Assembly: GCA_034521955.1 (NCBI GenBank)
Contig: JAXHLT010000003.1
Coordinates: forward strand, 1 to 64,000
Length of the DNA stretch: 64,000 nucleotides
Origin: M55B127 sp034521955
Lineage (GTDB): Bacteria; Bacillota; Halanaerobiia; Halanaerobiales; M55B127
Direction: 5' to 3'
Of the stretch, positions 52,815-60,831 are shown in pieces. The notes beneath the pieces are model-generated. The model did not search any database. It was not told where the DNA came from and was given only the letters and a program-made list of their open reading frames with translations. How positions within the stretch are numbered: position 1 is the stretch's first letter; each line of letters opens with the position of its first letter. Both the position numbers and the translations under genes were made by a program.

Positions 52815-54021
52815 ATTAAAACAGTTTGAGAAAAGCGATACTTCTGATAAACATAGAAAAAAAGAAGTAGTTGAATACAAGAATATTAATAATTTTGTCA
52901 ATGAAGAAGTTTCAAATTCTCAAGGCACTTATTTAAAAACTAATCAAAAATATCCTTTAGAGTATAAACATGGACTATATAAAATAGAAAAGTTTTTTTA
53001 TAATATTGATTCCAAGATTTTACAAACTATCGCTAATACAGAACTCAAAAATGATATTAAAAATATCAAAGATAATATTCTCTTTATTGATACTGAAACA
53101 ACTGGACTAATGGGTGGTACGGGTACTGTTGCTTTTTTAATTGGTGTTGGATATTTTAATAATAATAAATTAACAATTGAACAACACATTATGAGAGATT
53201 ATGATGAAGAACCTGCCATGTTAAAAAACATAAAAGAGTTGTTAGATAAAAAAGATATATTAGTTTCTTTTAACGGAAAAAGTTTTGATTTACCTTTGAT
53301 TAAAACAAGGTTAATTCTAAACAGATACAAATATACTAATCATAAATTACATCTTGATTTATTACATTCAGCAAGAAGAATTTGGTCTTTTTTAGACTCT
53401 TGTTCCTTAGAATCTCTTGAAAATAACGTATTAGATTTTGAAAGAAAAGATGATATACCGGGTAGTATGATTCCAGGTGTTTATTTTAATTTTATAGAAA
53501 AAAAAGATTACAAGTTACTTGCTCCAGTTATTGAACATAATATTTATGATATTTTATCATTAATAACACTTTTTACTCATCTAAAAGAAGTACACTTAAA
53601 TAATGTTGATGACCTTAGCCCACATGAGCTTTATCAGTTAGGAAGGTTAAAAGAAAAAGCCAAAGATTTTCATAGTTGTATTAACCACTTAGAAAAATCA
53701 GTTGATAAATCTGATGAAAGTGAGATTAGGTATAGAGCTTTAAAAAAGCTAAGCTGGCAATATAAGAGAATTAACAGATATGAAAAAGCTTTAGAAATAT
53801 GGAATCTGTTAATAGGAAAAGAAAAACTAGGTATATTTCCTTATATTGAAAAAGCAAAGTACTTAGAACACCATTTAAAGGAATATAAAAATGCTTTAGA
53901 TAATACTGAAAAAGCAATTGAATTATTAGTTGCTAATAAAGTAATTATAAGTAAATACAAAGAAAAAATATCAAAATTAGAACACAGAAAAAAAAGACTA
54001 ATAAAAAAGATTAATAATTAA
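52798..54021 (+). CDS. mrfB: DnaQ-fold exonuclease MrfB (YprB) family with TPR tail
   Basis: The 407-residue protein has a DEDD-type RNase H-like exonuclease domain at about 95-265: LFIDTETTGLMGG with DET, VSFNGKSFDLPLIKTR, and HNIYDILSL with the last catalytic Asp. The C-terminal third (about 270-400) contains TPR-like helices (ELYQLGRLKEKAKDFHSCIN). In Bacillus subtilis MrfB trims DNA in repair of mitomycin C damage together with MrfA. It starts at GTG inside the end of mrfA. Confidence 0.88.
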   Translation: MNLRDKLKQFEKSDTSDKHRKKEVVEYKNINNFVNEEVSNSQGTYLKTNQKYPLEYKHGLYKIEKFFYNIDSKILQTIANTELKNDIKNIKDNILFIDTETTGLMGGTGTVAFLIGVGYFNNNKLTIEQHIMRDYDEEPAMLKNIKELLDKKDILVSFNGKSFDLPLIKTRLILNRYKYTNHKLHLDLLHSARRIWSFLDSCSLESLENNVLDFERKDDIPGSMIPGVYFNFIEKKDYKLLAPVIEHNIYDILSLITLFTHLKEVHLNNVDDLSPHELYQLGRLKEKAKDFHSCINHLEKSVDKSDESEIRYRALKKLSWQYKRINRYEKALEIWNLLIGKEKLGIFPYIEKAKYLEHHLKEYKNALDNTEKAIELLVANKVIISKYKEKISKLEHRKKRLIKKINN

Positions 54022-54085
54022 TATTAATTTTTAAAATTAAGCTAAAATATGATATGATGAATAAAAGCACATAGGGGTGAGCTTA

Positions 54086-54955
54086 TTGAAATCAAAAATT
54101 GTTAATACCTTTTCTATTGTAGGATTTGATCCAGAGACTAAAGAGTTAGGAATTGCTGTTCAATCAAAATTTTTAGCCGTAGGTGCAGTTGTTCCTTGGG
54201 CAAAAGCAGATGTAGGAGCTATTGCAACTCAGGCTTTGGCCAATTTAGATTATGGTGAAAAAGGACTTGAATACTTAAAAGAAGGTCTATCACCAAATGA
54301 AGTTATTAAAAAGTTAAGAGAGCTTGATGATGATGATCAAACAAGACAGGTAGGGATAGTGGATGTTAAAGGAAATTCAGCAACTTTTACTGGTGAGGAA
54401 TGTTATGATTGGGCAGGAGGTATTGCTGGAGATAATTTTGCCTGTCAAGGTAATATTTTAGTAAGTGAAGAAACTGTAAAAGCAATGGCAACTACTTTTG
54501 AAAATAGTAAGGGAAAGCTTGCTGATAGGCTGGTTAAAGCCCTAACTGCTGGTCAGAAGGCTGGAGGAGATAAAAGAGGTAGACAGTCTGCTGCACTACT
54601 AGTAGTAAAAGAAAACGGTAGTTATGGTGGCTACAATGATAAATATATTGATCTTAGGGTAGATGAACATGAGACTCCTATCAAAGAGTTGAAAAGATTA
54701 TTAGATATTTTTTATTTATATTTTGGTGATGAAGAGTCAGAAAAGGTTGAACTTTCCGCAACTATTATTGAAGAGATAAAAAAATATTTAAGTGAATTCG
54801 ACATCTATAATGGTAAAATAGATTCTTTAAATAATGAAGAGTTTAAAGATGCATTAGAAGTTTTTTATCATCAGGAAAACTTTGAAGAAAGAAAACAAAA
54901 AGATGGTTATATTGATAAAGATATTTTAGAATACATGAGAAAAAAGGCAAAATAA
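54086..54955 (+). CDS. DUF1028 family (Ntn-hydrolase-like) protein
   Basis: The 289-residue protein has the DUF1028 pattern: NTFSIVGFDPETKELGIAVQ, then AVGAVVPWAKADVGAIATQA, and GDKRGRQSAALLVVKENGSY. Such proteins have a fold like Ntn hydrolases and may act on amides, but no function is settled. A C-terminal region (about 200-289) contains helical text (FDIYNGKIDSLNNEEFKDAL). TTG 54086 is preferred after GGGGTGA (54074-54080), over the GTG at 54077. It is monocistronic or continues into the next small gene. Confidence 0.85.
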   Translation: MKSKIVNTFSIVGFDPETKELGIAVQSKFLAVGAVVPWAKADVGAIATQALANLDYGEKGLEYLKEGLSPNEVIKKLRELDDDDQTRQVGIVDVKGNSATFTGEECYDWAGGIAGDNFACQGNILVSEETVKAMATTFENSKGKLADRLVKALTAGQKAGGDKRGRQSAALLVVKENGSYGGYNDKYIDLRVDEHETPIKELKRLLDIFYLYFGDEESEKVELSATIIEEIKKYLSEFDIYNGKIDSLNNEEFKDALEVFYHQENFEERKQKDGYIDKDILEYMRKKAK

Positions 54956-54975
54956 ACAATGGAGGTGTTTGTTAA

Positions 54976-55125
54976 ATGGAACGCAAAGATTTTATTGTTG
55001 CAATTGATCAAATGTCAGATAGGAAATTGAGACAACTTTTAAACTTTGTTTATGAGCAGTTTGAAAAAGATGACAAAGTAGATCTATTACAGGATAAAAT
55101 TGACGAAATCAAGAAATTTAGCTAA
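54976..55125 (+). CDS. Small 49-residue acidic helical protein
   Basis: The short open frame encodes MERKDFIVAIDQMSDRKLRQ and a Lys/Asp-rich end (VDLLQDKIDEIKKFS). A GGAGGTG ribosome binding site lies nine bases before the ATG at 54976. It stands between the DUF1028 gene and the response regulator gene, 14 bases before the latter. The spacing and good ribosome binding site make it a real gene. Function unknown; it may be co-transcribed with the two-component system. Confidence 0.6.
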   Translation: MERKDFIVAIDQMSDRKLRQLLNFVYEQFEKDDKVDLLQDKIDEIKKFS

Positions 55126-55139
55126 AGAGGTGCCTGGAA

Positions 55140-55823
55140 ATGGCTGAAAAAATACTTGTGGTAGATGATGAAAAAAAAATATTAAAAATTGTTAGTTCTT
55201 ATCTTGTAAAAGAAGGATATGAATTATTCACCGCTGAAGATGGTAAAAAAGCTTTAGAAATTTTTGAAAAGAACAATTTGGATTTAATTGTTTTAGATTT
55301 AATGTTACCTAAAATCAGTGGTGAAGAGGTATGTTCAACAATTAGAAGAAAATCAGATATTCCGATAATAATGTTAACTGCAAAAGGTCAAGAGAATGAT
55401 AGAATAGAGGGATTAAATATTGGGGCCGATGATTATTTAGTAAAACCATTTAGCCCCCGTGAACTTGTCGCTAGAATAAAGGCTATTTTAAGAAGGAGTG
55501 ATTATGATTCTCTAAAAGCTGAAATCATTAGTTTTTTAAATGGTCAGCTTAAAATACATCCTTCTGAAATGAAGGTTACTTATAATGATAAACCTATTGG
55601 GTTAACAACTACTGAGTTTAATATTTTTTATTTTTTAGTTAGAAATTCTAATCAGGTATTATCTAGAGATCAAATTTTAAATAAGACAATGGGATTAGAG
55701 TTTGAAGGATTTGATAGAACCATTGATGTTCATATAAAAAATATTAGAAAAAAATTAAACGTTTCTAATCAAAAACTAATAGAAACTGTTTATGGGGCTG
55801 GTTATAGATTTGTAGGTGAATAA
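55140..55823 (+). CDS. OmpR-family response regulator
   Basis: The 227-residue protein has a receiver domain with the phospho-acceptor Asp in LIVLDLMLPKISGEE near residue 52 and the conserved Lys in YLVKPFSPRE near 101. An OmpR/PhoB-type winged helix follows (FNIFYFLVRNSNQVLSRDQI, and TVYGAGYRFVGE). It probably acts as a DNA-binding switch for genes that cannot be named. The partner histidine kinase follows directly. Confidence 0.93.
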   Translation: MAEKILVVDDEKKILKIVSSYLVKEGYELFTAEDGKKALEIFEKNNLDLIVLDLMLPKISGEEVCSTIRRKSDIPIIMLTAKGQENDRIEGLNIGADDYLVKPFSPRELVARIKAILRRSDYDSLKAEIISFLNGQLKIHPSEMKVTYNDKPIGLTTTEFNIFYFLVRNSNQVLSRDQILNKTMGLEFEGFDRTIDVHIKNIRKKLNVSNQKLIETVYGAGYRFVGE

Positions 55824-55824
55824 A

Positions 55825-57204
55825 ATGAGCAGATTAGCAATGAAAATTTTTGTAATATTTATTTTAGTTTCATTAGGTGGATTAATATTAACCTCAATAT
55901 TTATCAACTTCTATTTTGATTATTATTTTGAAAACTACCTAAAAGATATTAGAAGAGATAAAGTTGATAATTTAAAATCACTTCTTGAAGAAAGTTATGC
56001 AGAAAATAATAATTGGAGTGAAGCACCTGATTTAATCGGTAGTTTTGCCAGCCTAAATGATTTTAGAGTGGTTTTAACAGATAATAGTGGTGAACTTATT
56101 GCCTTTAGCACTTCCAACATGTTTGGACGTATGAATCATGACACGATGGGAAGAATGATGATGGGGCAGGCTAACAATATTTTGCCTTTGGATTCTAAAA
56201 ACTATAATAATTTAGAACTGACTAGTTTAGATACAAAGGTTGGAAACTTATATTATCAATCTTCTAGAATTGATGAAATATTTACTAATACAGAAGATAT
56301 ATTTATGAAACAGATTAATAGAGCTATTTATCTAGCAGCTTTTATAACTGCTCTTTTTGTAATTGGTGTTACATTTTTCTTTAGTAAATACCTTACTAAT
56401 TCATTAAATAAAATGAATAAAGTGGTTAAAAAAGTTACAAATGGTAATCTTGATCAACAAATAAATATAAAAGGAAATGATGAGGTATCACAGCTTGCTG
56501 ATTCATTTAATCTAATGGTTAGCAAATTGAAGTATTTAGAGAAAATAAGAAGAGAATCAGCTTCAGATTTAGCCCATGAGTTAAGAACTCCCTTGAGCAA
56601 TATAAAAAATTATATGGAAGCAATTGAAGATGATGTTATTGAATGGAATGAAGAAACTGCTGAAGAAATAAATGAAGAACTTAATAGGTTAATTAGATTG
56701 GTTGATAGATTAAACGAACTAAATGAAGCTGAAACAAAAATACTAAATTTAAATAAAGAAAGTTTTAATATAAATAATTTAATTGAAAAAGCTGTAAAGA
56801 CGTATAAAGTATCTGCTGATAAAAATAATATTAGTATACAAAAACAGTTGTCTGATGATGGGATAATTTTTGCTGATAAAGATGGTGTAGAACAAATAAT
56901 TGGCAATTTGTTATCAAATGCTGTAAAATACTCTTATCAGGGGACAAATATAAAAATAAGAACTGAAAAAGATATTAATAGTTTTGCAGTCATAATTTCA
57001 AATAAAGGTTCTGAAATTACAGAGCAAGATAAAAATCATATCTTTGAAAGATTTTATAGAGCTGAAAAGTCAAGAAAAAAAGAAAATGGAGGGCTTGGAA
57101 TAGGTTTAACAATTACTAGAAATTTAGTAGAAGCCCATGGTGGAACGGTAGAAGTTAATAGTAAAGATAATATAAATACTTTTAAAGTATACTTTCCACA
57201 GTAA
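55825..57204 (+). CDS. Sensor histidine kinase
   Basis: The 459-residue kinase has two membrane helices (about 10-30 and 165-185) that flank an extracytoplasmic sensor segment with a Met-rich patch (MGRMMMGQ). A HAMP linker (SLNKMNKVVKKVTNGNLDQQ) follows. The phosphorylated His is in DLAHELRTPLSNIKNYME near residue 252. The ATP-binding domain has IIGNLLSNAVKYS (N box), FERFYRAEKSR and GGLGIGLTIT. ATG 55825 follows AGGTGAAT, which lies in the end of the regulator gene. The Met-rich segment raises the idea of metal sensing, but this is speculative. Confidence 0.92.
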   Translation: MSRLAMKIFVIFILVSLGGLILTSIFINFYFDYYFENYLKDIRRDKVDNLKSLLEESYAENNNWSEAPDLIGSFASLNDFRVVLTDNSGELIAFSTSNMFGRMNHDTMGRMMMGQANNILPLDSKNYNNLELTSLDTKVGNLYYQSSRIDEIFTNTEDIFMKQINRAIYLAAFITALFVIGVTFFFSKYLTNSLNKMNKVVKKVTNGNLDQQINIKGNDEVSQLADSFNLMVSKLKYLEKIRRESASDLAHELRTPLSNIKNYMEAIEDDVIEWNEETAEEINEELNRLIRLVDRLNELNEAETKILNLNKESFNINNLIEKAVKTYKVSADKNNISIQKQLSDDGIIFADKDGVEQIIGNLLSNAVKYSYQGTNIKIRTEKDINSFAVIISNKGSEITEQDKNHIFERFYRAEKSRKKENGGLGIGLTITRNLVEAHGGTVEVNSKDNINTFKVYFPQ

Positions 57205-57231
57205 AATATTACAAAAATGTTTCTGTTTTAC

Positions 57232-57260
57232 TTGACATTCAAAGGTTCTTGTGCTAAGAT
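57232..57260 (+). promoter_or_regulatory. Strong sigma-A promoter of tRNA-Leu
   Basis: A perfect TTGACA (57232-57237) and TAAGAT (57255-57260) are separated by 17 bases, 20 bases upstream of the tRNA. Confidence 0.85.
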
Positions 57261-57279
57261 AATTAATGTTTGACACCAT

Positions 57280-57365
57280 GCGAAAGTGGCGGAATTGGCA
57301 GACGCGCTAGATTTAGGATCTAGTGGGCTTCGCTCGTGGGGGTTCGAGTCCCCCCTTTCGCACCA
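57280..57365 (+). tRNA. tRNA-Leu (anticodon UAG)
   Basis: The acceptor stem GCGAAAG/CTTTCGC is closed with ACCA encoded at the 3' end. The anticodon stem CTAGA/TCTAG encloses the loop TTTAGGA with anticodon TAG, which reads CUN Leu codons. The long variable arm (TGGGCTTCGCTCG) confirms a class II tRNA. The T-loop GGTTCGAGTCCC is normal. Confidence 0.97.
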
Positions 57366-57397
57366 TTTAATTAAATTACACATTTATTTGACTAAAA

Positions 57398-57425
57398 CCC
57401 CGAATTGGCTATGTCCATATCGGGG
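57398..57425 (+). terminator. Hairpin after tRNA-Leu
   Basis: CCCCGA pairs with TCGGGG and an inner TGG/CCA stem stabilises the loop. The T content after it is low (CTTATT), so termination efficiency is uncertain. The tig promoter begins five bases later. Confidence 0.65.
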
Positions 57426-57429
57426 CTTA

Positions 57430-57457
57430 TTGACATTGTAAAGAAAAATAATATAAT
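57430..57457 (+). promoter_or_regulatory. Sigma-A promoter of tig-clpP-clpX
   Basis: TTGACA (57430-57435) and TATAAT (57452-57457) are both perfect and spaced by 16 bases, about 28 bases upstream of the trigger factor start. Confidence 0.85.
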
Positions 57458-57484
57458 TGTTTGAGATGAAAGGATGATAAAATA

Positions 57485-58765
57485 GTGGAAGTAAGTAAAA
57501 AAGAACTTGAAGGTAATAAGGTTGAATTAAAGGTAGAAATTACTGCAGATAGAGTAAATGAGGCATTAGGACAGGCATATAAAAAAGTTGTTAAAGATAT
57601 TGATATTCCTGGATTTAGGAAAGGTAAAGTACCTCGTAAAGTATTAGAGGCAAGATATGGTAAAGAAATACTTCATAAGGATGCATTAGATATCTTGATT
57701 CCTCAAGCATATACTGAAGCAGTTGAAGAAACAGAAATTGATCCAATTGACCAACCTGATATCAAAGATTTTGATATTGAAGAAGATTCACCTCTAACAT
57801 TTACTGCAGAAGTTGAAGTAAAACCAGATGTTAAACTTGGTGAATATAAAGATCTTGGAATTGAAAAAGAAGATTCAGAAGTTAAAGATGAAGAGATCCA
57901 AGAAGAAATTGATAGAGTTAGAAATCAACATGGTCAGCTAGTTAGCTCTGATAAAGAAGTAGTTGAAGAGGGAGATTTCGTAATCATTGATTTTGAAGGT
58001 AAAAAAGATGGCGAAAAGTTCCCCGGTGGATCTGCTGAAGAATACAGTTTAGAAATAGGATCTAATACCTTTATACCTGGATTCGAAGAACAGTTAATAG
58101 GAGCAAAAGTAGGGGAAGAATTAGAATTAAATGTTACATTCCCTGAAGACTATAATGCAGAAGATTTAGCTGGTGAAGAAGTTATTTTTGATGTTAAAGT
58201 TAAAGAAATAAAGCAAAAAGAACTTCCAGAACTTGATGATGAGTTTGCAAAAGAAGTAAGTGACTACGAAACATTTGATAAATATAGAGAAAGTATAGAA
58301 GAACGCTTACAAAAGAGTAAAAAAGATAGTACTCAAAGAGAATATGAAAACAAATTGATAGAAAAAGCTTCTGAAAATGCAGAAATAGATGTACCAAATA
58401 AAATGGTAGAAGATGAATTAAACAAAATGTTCCAGAACTTTGCCCAAAGTGTTTCTCAGCAGGGTATGGAGGTAGAAGACTATTTAAATTATATCGGTAC
58501 AGATGAAAATGGTTGGAAAGAACAAAATAGAGAAGCTGCAGAAAACAGAACAAGAAGTAATTTAGTGTTAGAAGCAATTGCAGAAAAAGAAGGTATTGAA
58601 ATTAGTGATGAAGAAATAGAAGAACAAGTAAATGAAATTGCAGAAAATAACGACCAAGATCCTGAACAAATAAAAGCCTTTTTACAAATGCAGGGTCAGT
58701 TAGATAGTCTTAAAGATGGATTAAAAATGCAGAAAACTATAGATTATTTAAAAGAAAATAATTAA
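57485..58765 (+). CDS. tig: Trigger factor (ribosome-associated chaperone)
   Basis: The 426-residue chaperone binds the ribosome and protects nascent chains. The ribosome-binding signature is DIPGFRKGKVPRKVLEARYG near residue 38. The FKBP-type prolyl isomerase domain (about 160-240) has EGDFVIIDFEGKKDGEKFPG. The remaining C-terminal helical arms follow. The protein is unusually acidic. It begins at GTG after AAAGGATGA and is the first gene of the protease-chaperone cluster. Confidence 0.95.
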   Translation: MEVSKKELEGNKVELKVEITADRVNEALGQAYKKVVKDIDIPGFRKGKVPRKVLEARYGKEILHKDALDILIPQAYTEAVEETEIDPIDQPDIKDFDIEEDSPLTFTAEVEVKPDVKLGEYKDLGIEKEDSEVKDEEIQEEIDRVRNQHGQLVSSDKEVVEEGDFVIIDFEGKKDGEKFPGGSAEEYSLEIGSNTFIPGFEEQLIGAKVGEELELNVTFPEDYNAEDLAGEEVIFDVKVKEIKQKELPELDDEFAKEVSDYETFDKYRESIEERLQKSKKDSTQREYENKLIEKASENAEIDVPNKMVEDELNKMFQNFAQSVSQQGMEVEDYLNYIGTDENGWKEQNREAAENRTRSNLVLEAIAEKEGIEISDEEIEEQVNEIAENNDQDPEQIKAFLQMQGQLDSLKDGLKMQKTIDYLKENN

Positions 58766-58802
58766 ATATCTAAATTAATTATATTAAAGGGGGAAATTAA
58801 AA

Positions 58803-59408
58803 ATGAGTGGATTAATCCCTATGGTAGTTGAACAGACTAATCGTGGTGAACGATCTTACGATATATATTCAAGATTATTAAAAGATAGAATAGTATTTTT
58901 AGGTAGTCAGGTAACAGATGATATTGCAAATGTAATTATAGCTCAGTTATTATTCTTAGAAGCAGAAGACCCAGATAAAGATATATATATATATATCAAC
59001 AGTCCGGGTGGTTCTGTAACAGCAGCATTAGCTATATATGATACAATGCAGTATATAAAACCTGATGTTGTAACAATTTGTATGGGACAAGCTGCAAGTG
59101 CTGGTGCATTACTGTTAGCTTCAGGTACAAAAGATAAAAGATATGCACTACCATATTCTCGTGTAATGATTCATCAACCTGCTGGTGGTGTACAAGGAAA
59201 AGCAAGTGATGCTGAAGTTCATATAAATGAATTGATGAGAATTAAAGAAGTTTTAAATGAAATCTTAAGTAAGCATACTGGTCAATCTGTTGAGAAAATA
59301 AGTCAAGATGTTGATAAAGACTATTTTATGACCTCTGAAAAAGCTGTTGAATACGGTATTATTGATAAAGTAATTACAAGAAGTGAGATGAAAGATCAAC
59401 AAAAGTAG
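58803..59408 (+). CDS. clpP: ATP-dependent Clp protease proteolytic subunit
   Basis: The 201-residue serine protease forms the ClpP barrel. The catalytic triad is Ser 99 in GQAASAGALLL, His 124 in VMIHQPAGG and Asp 173 in DKDYFM. YINSPGGSVTAAL is the oxyanion region. No propeptide is evident beyond MSGLIPMVVEQTNRGERSYD. It is followed by clpX after 20 bases. Confidence 0.96.
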   Translation: MSGLIPMVVEQTNRGERSYDIYSRLLKDRIVFLGSQVTDDIANVIIAQLLFLEAEDPDKDIYIYINSPGGSVTAALAIYDTMQYIKPDVVTICMGQAASAGALLLASGTKDKRYALPYSRVMIHQPAGGVQGKASDAEVHINELMRIKEVLNEILSKHTGQSVEKISQDVDKDYFMTSEKAVEYGIIDKVITRSEMKDQQK

Positions 59409-59428
59409 AGGTTTACTGAGGTGATTAA

Positions 59429-60694
59429 ATGTATAAATTTGATGATGAAGATGGACAATTAGAATGTTCATTTTGCGGGAAATCACAAGATGAAGTAAAA
59501 AAATTAATAGCAGGTCCAGGTGTATATATTTGTAATGAATGTGTAGACTTATGTAATGATATACTTGAGGAAGAATTAAGTGTAGATCTGGACTTGAACT
59601 TTAATAATATCCCTAAACCAAAAGAAATTAAGGATATACTTGATCAATATGTAATTGGACAAGATAGAGCTAAAAAGACTCTTTCAGTAGCTGTATATAA
59701 TCATTATAAAAGAATTAATACAAATATGAAAATAGATGATGTAGAACTACAAAAAAGTAATATCTTAATGGTTGGACCAACCGGCTGTGGTAAAACACTA
59801 CTAGCTCAAACACTTGCACGTATTTTAGATGTGCCATTTGCAATTACAGATGCCACATCACTTACTGAAGCAGGTTATGTTGGTGAAGATGTTGAAAATA
59901 TTCTGTTGAAATTAATCCAAGCTGCTGATTATGATATAGAAAAAGCTGAAAAAGGTATAATATATGTGGATGAAATAGATAAATTAGCTAGAAAATCAGA
60001 AAATCCATCAATTACCAGAGATGTTTCTGGTGAAGGAGTACAACAAGCACTTTTAAAGATTATTGAAGGAACAACTGCAAATGTGCCTCCTAAAGGTGGA
60101 AGAAAGCATCCCCATCAACAGTTCATACAAATCGATACAACAAATATATTATTTGTTTTCGGTGGATCTTTTGATGGAATTGAAAAAATTATTAAATCAA
60201 GAGTTACTGAAAAGGTTATGGGTTTTGGTGCTGATATTAAGTCTAAAGAAGAAAAACAAAATATTGGTGAAGTGTTAAAACACATCTTACCACAGGATTT
60301 ATTACACTATGGTTTAATACCAGAATTTATTGGTAGAATGCCTGTAATTGCAACATTAAATGAACTAAGTGTTGAAGATTTAACACAGATCTTAACAGAA
60401 CCAAAAAATGCATTGACCAAACAGTATAAGAAATTTTTCCAAATGGATGATGTAGAATTAGAATTTACTGAAGGTGCCTTAAAAGCAATTGCAGAAAAAA
60501 CCCTAGAAGTTAATACTGGTGCAAGAGGTTTAAGATCTGTTGTTGAGGATACGATACTTGAAATTATGTATGATTTACCTTCGCAAAATGATATTATAAA
60601 ATGTATTATTGATGAAGGTGTTATTAATAAAAGCAAAGAACCGGAATTAATACGGGAAGAAAAAATTACTGATGATAGAGAAGAAAGTGCATAA
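59429..60694 (+). CDS. clpX: Clp protease ATP-binding subunit ClpX
   Basis: The 421-residue AAA+ unfoldase feeds ClpP. The N-terminal zinc-binding domain has CSFCGKS and CNECVDLC. The Walker A motif GPTGCGKTLLAQTLA is near residue 116, Walker B IIYVDEIDKLARKSE near 180, and the pore/ClpP loop and RKHPHQQFIQID follow. It starts at ATG after GAGGTGA. A terminator follows at 60704. Confidence 0.96.
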   Translation: MYKFDDEDGQLECSFCGKSQDEVKKLIAGPGVYICNECVDLCNDILEEELSVDLDLNFNNIPKPKEIKDILDQYVIGQDRAKKTLSVAVYNHYKRINTNMKIDDVELQKSNILMVGPTGCGKTLLAQTLARILDVPFAITDATSLTEAGYVGEDVENILLKLIQAADYDIEKAEKGIIYVDEIDKLARKSENPSITRDVSGEGVQQALLKIIEGTTANVPPKGGRKHPHQQFIQIDTTNILFVFGGSFDGIEKIIKSRVTEKVMGFGADIKSKEEKQNIGEVLKHILPQDLLHYGLIPEFIGRMPVIATLNELSVEDLTQILTEPKNALTKQYKKFFQMDDVELEFTEGALKAIAEKTLEVNTGARGLRSVVEDTILEIMYDLPSQNDIIKCIIDEGVINKSKEPELIREEKITDDREESA

Positions 60695-60703
60695 GATCTT
60701 AAC

Positions 60704-60740
60704 AGAGATAATAATGAAATCTCATTATTATCTCTTTTTT
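60704..60740 (+). terminator. Intrinsic terminator after clpX
   Basis: AGAGATAATAATGA pairs with TCATTATTATCTCT around a four-base loop and is followed by six T residues. Confidence 0.88.
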
Positions 60741-60831
60741 ACTTCTAGTACATTTATTTTAAACAACTAATAATATATAATGAGTATAAGAAGATTTTAA
60801 ATAGAATACTTTGGTAAACGAGGTGAAGGTA

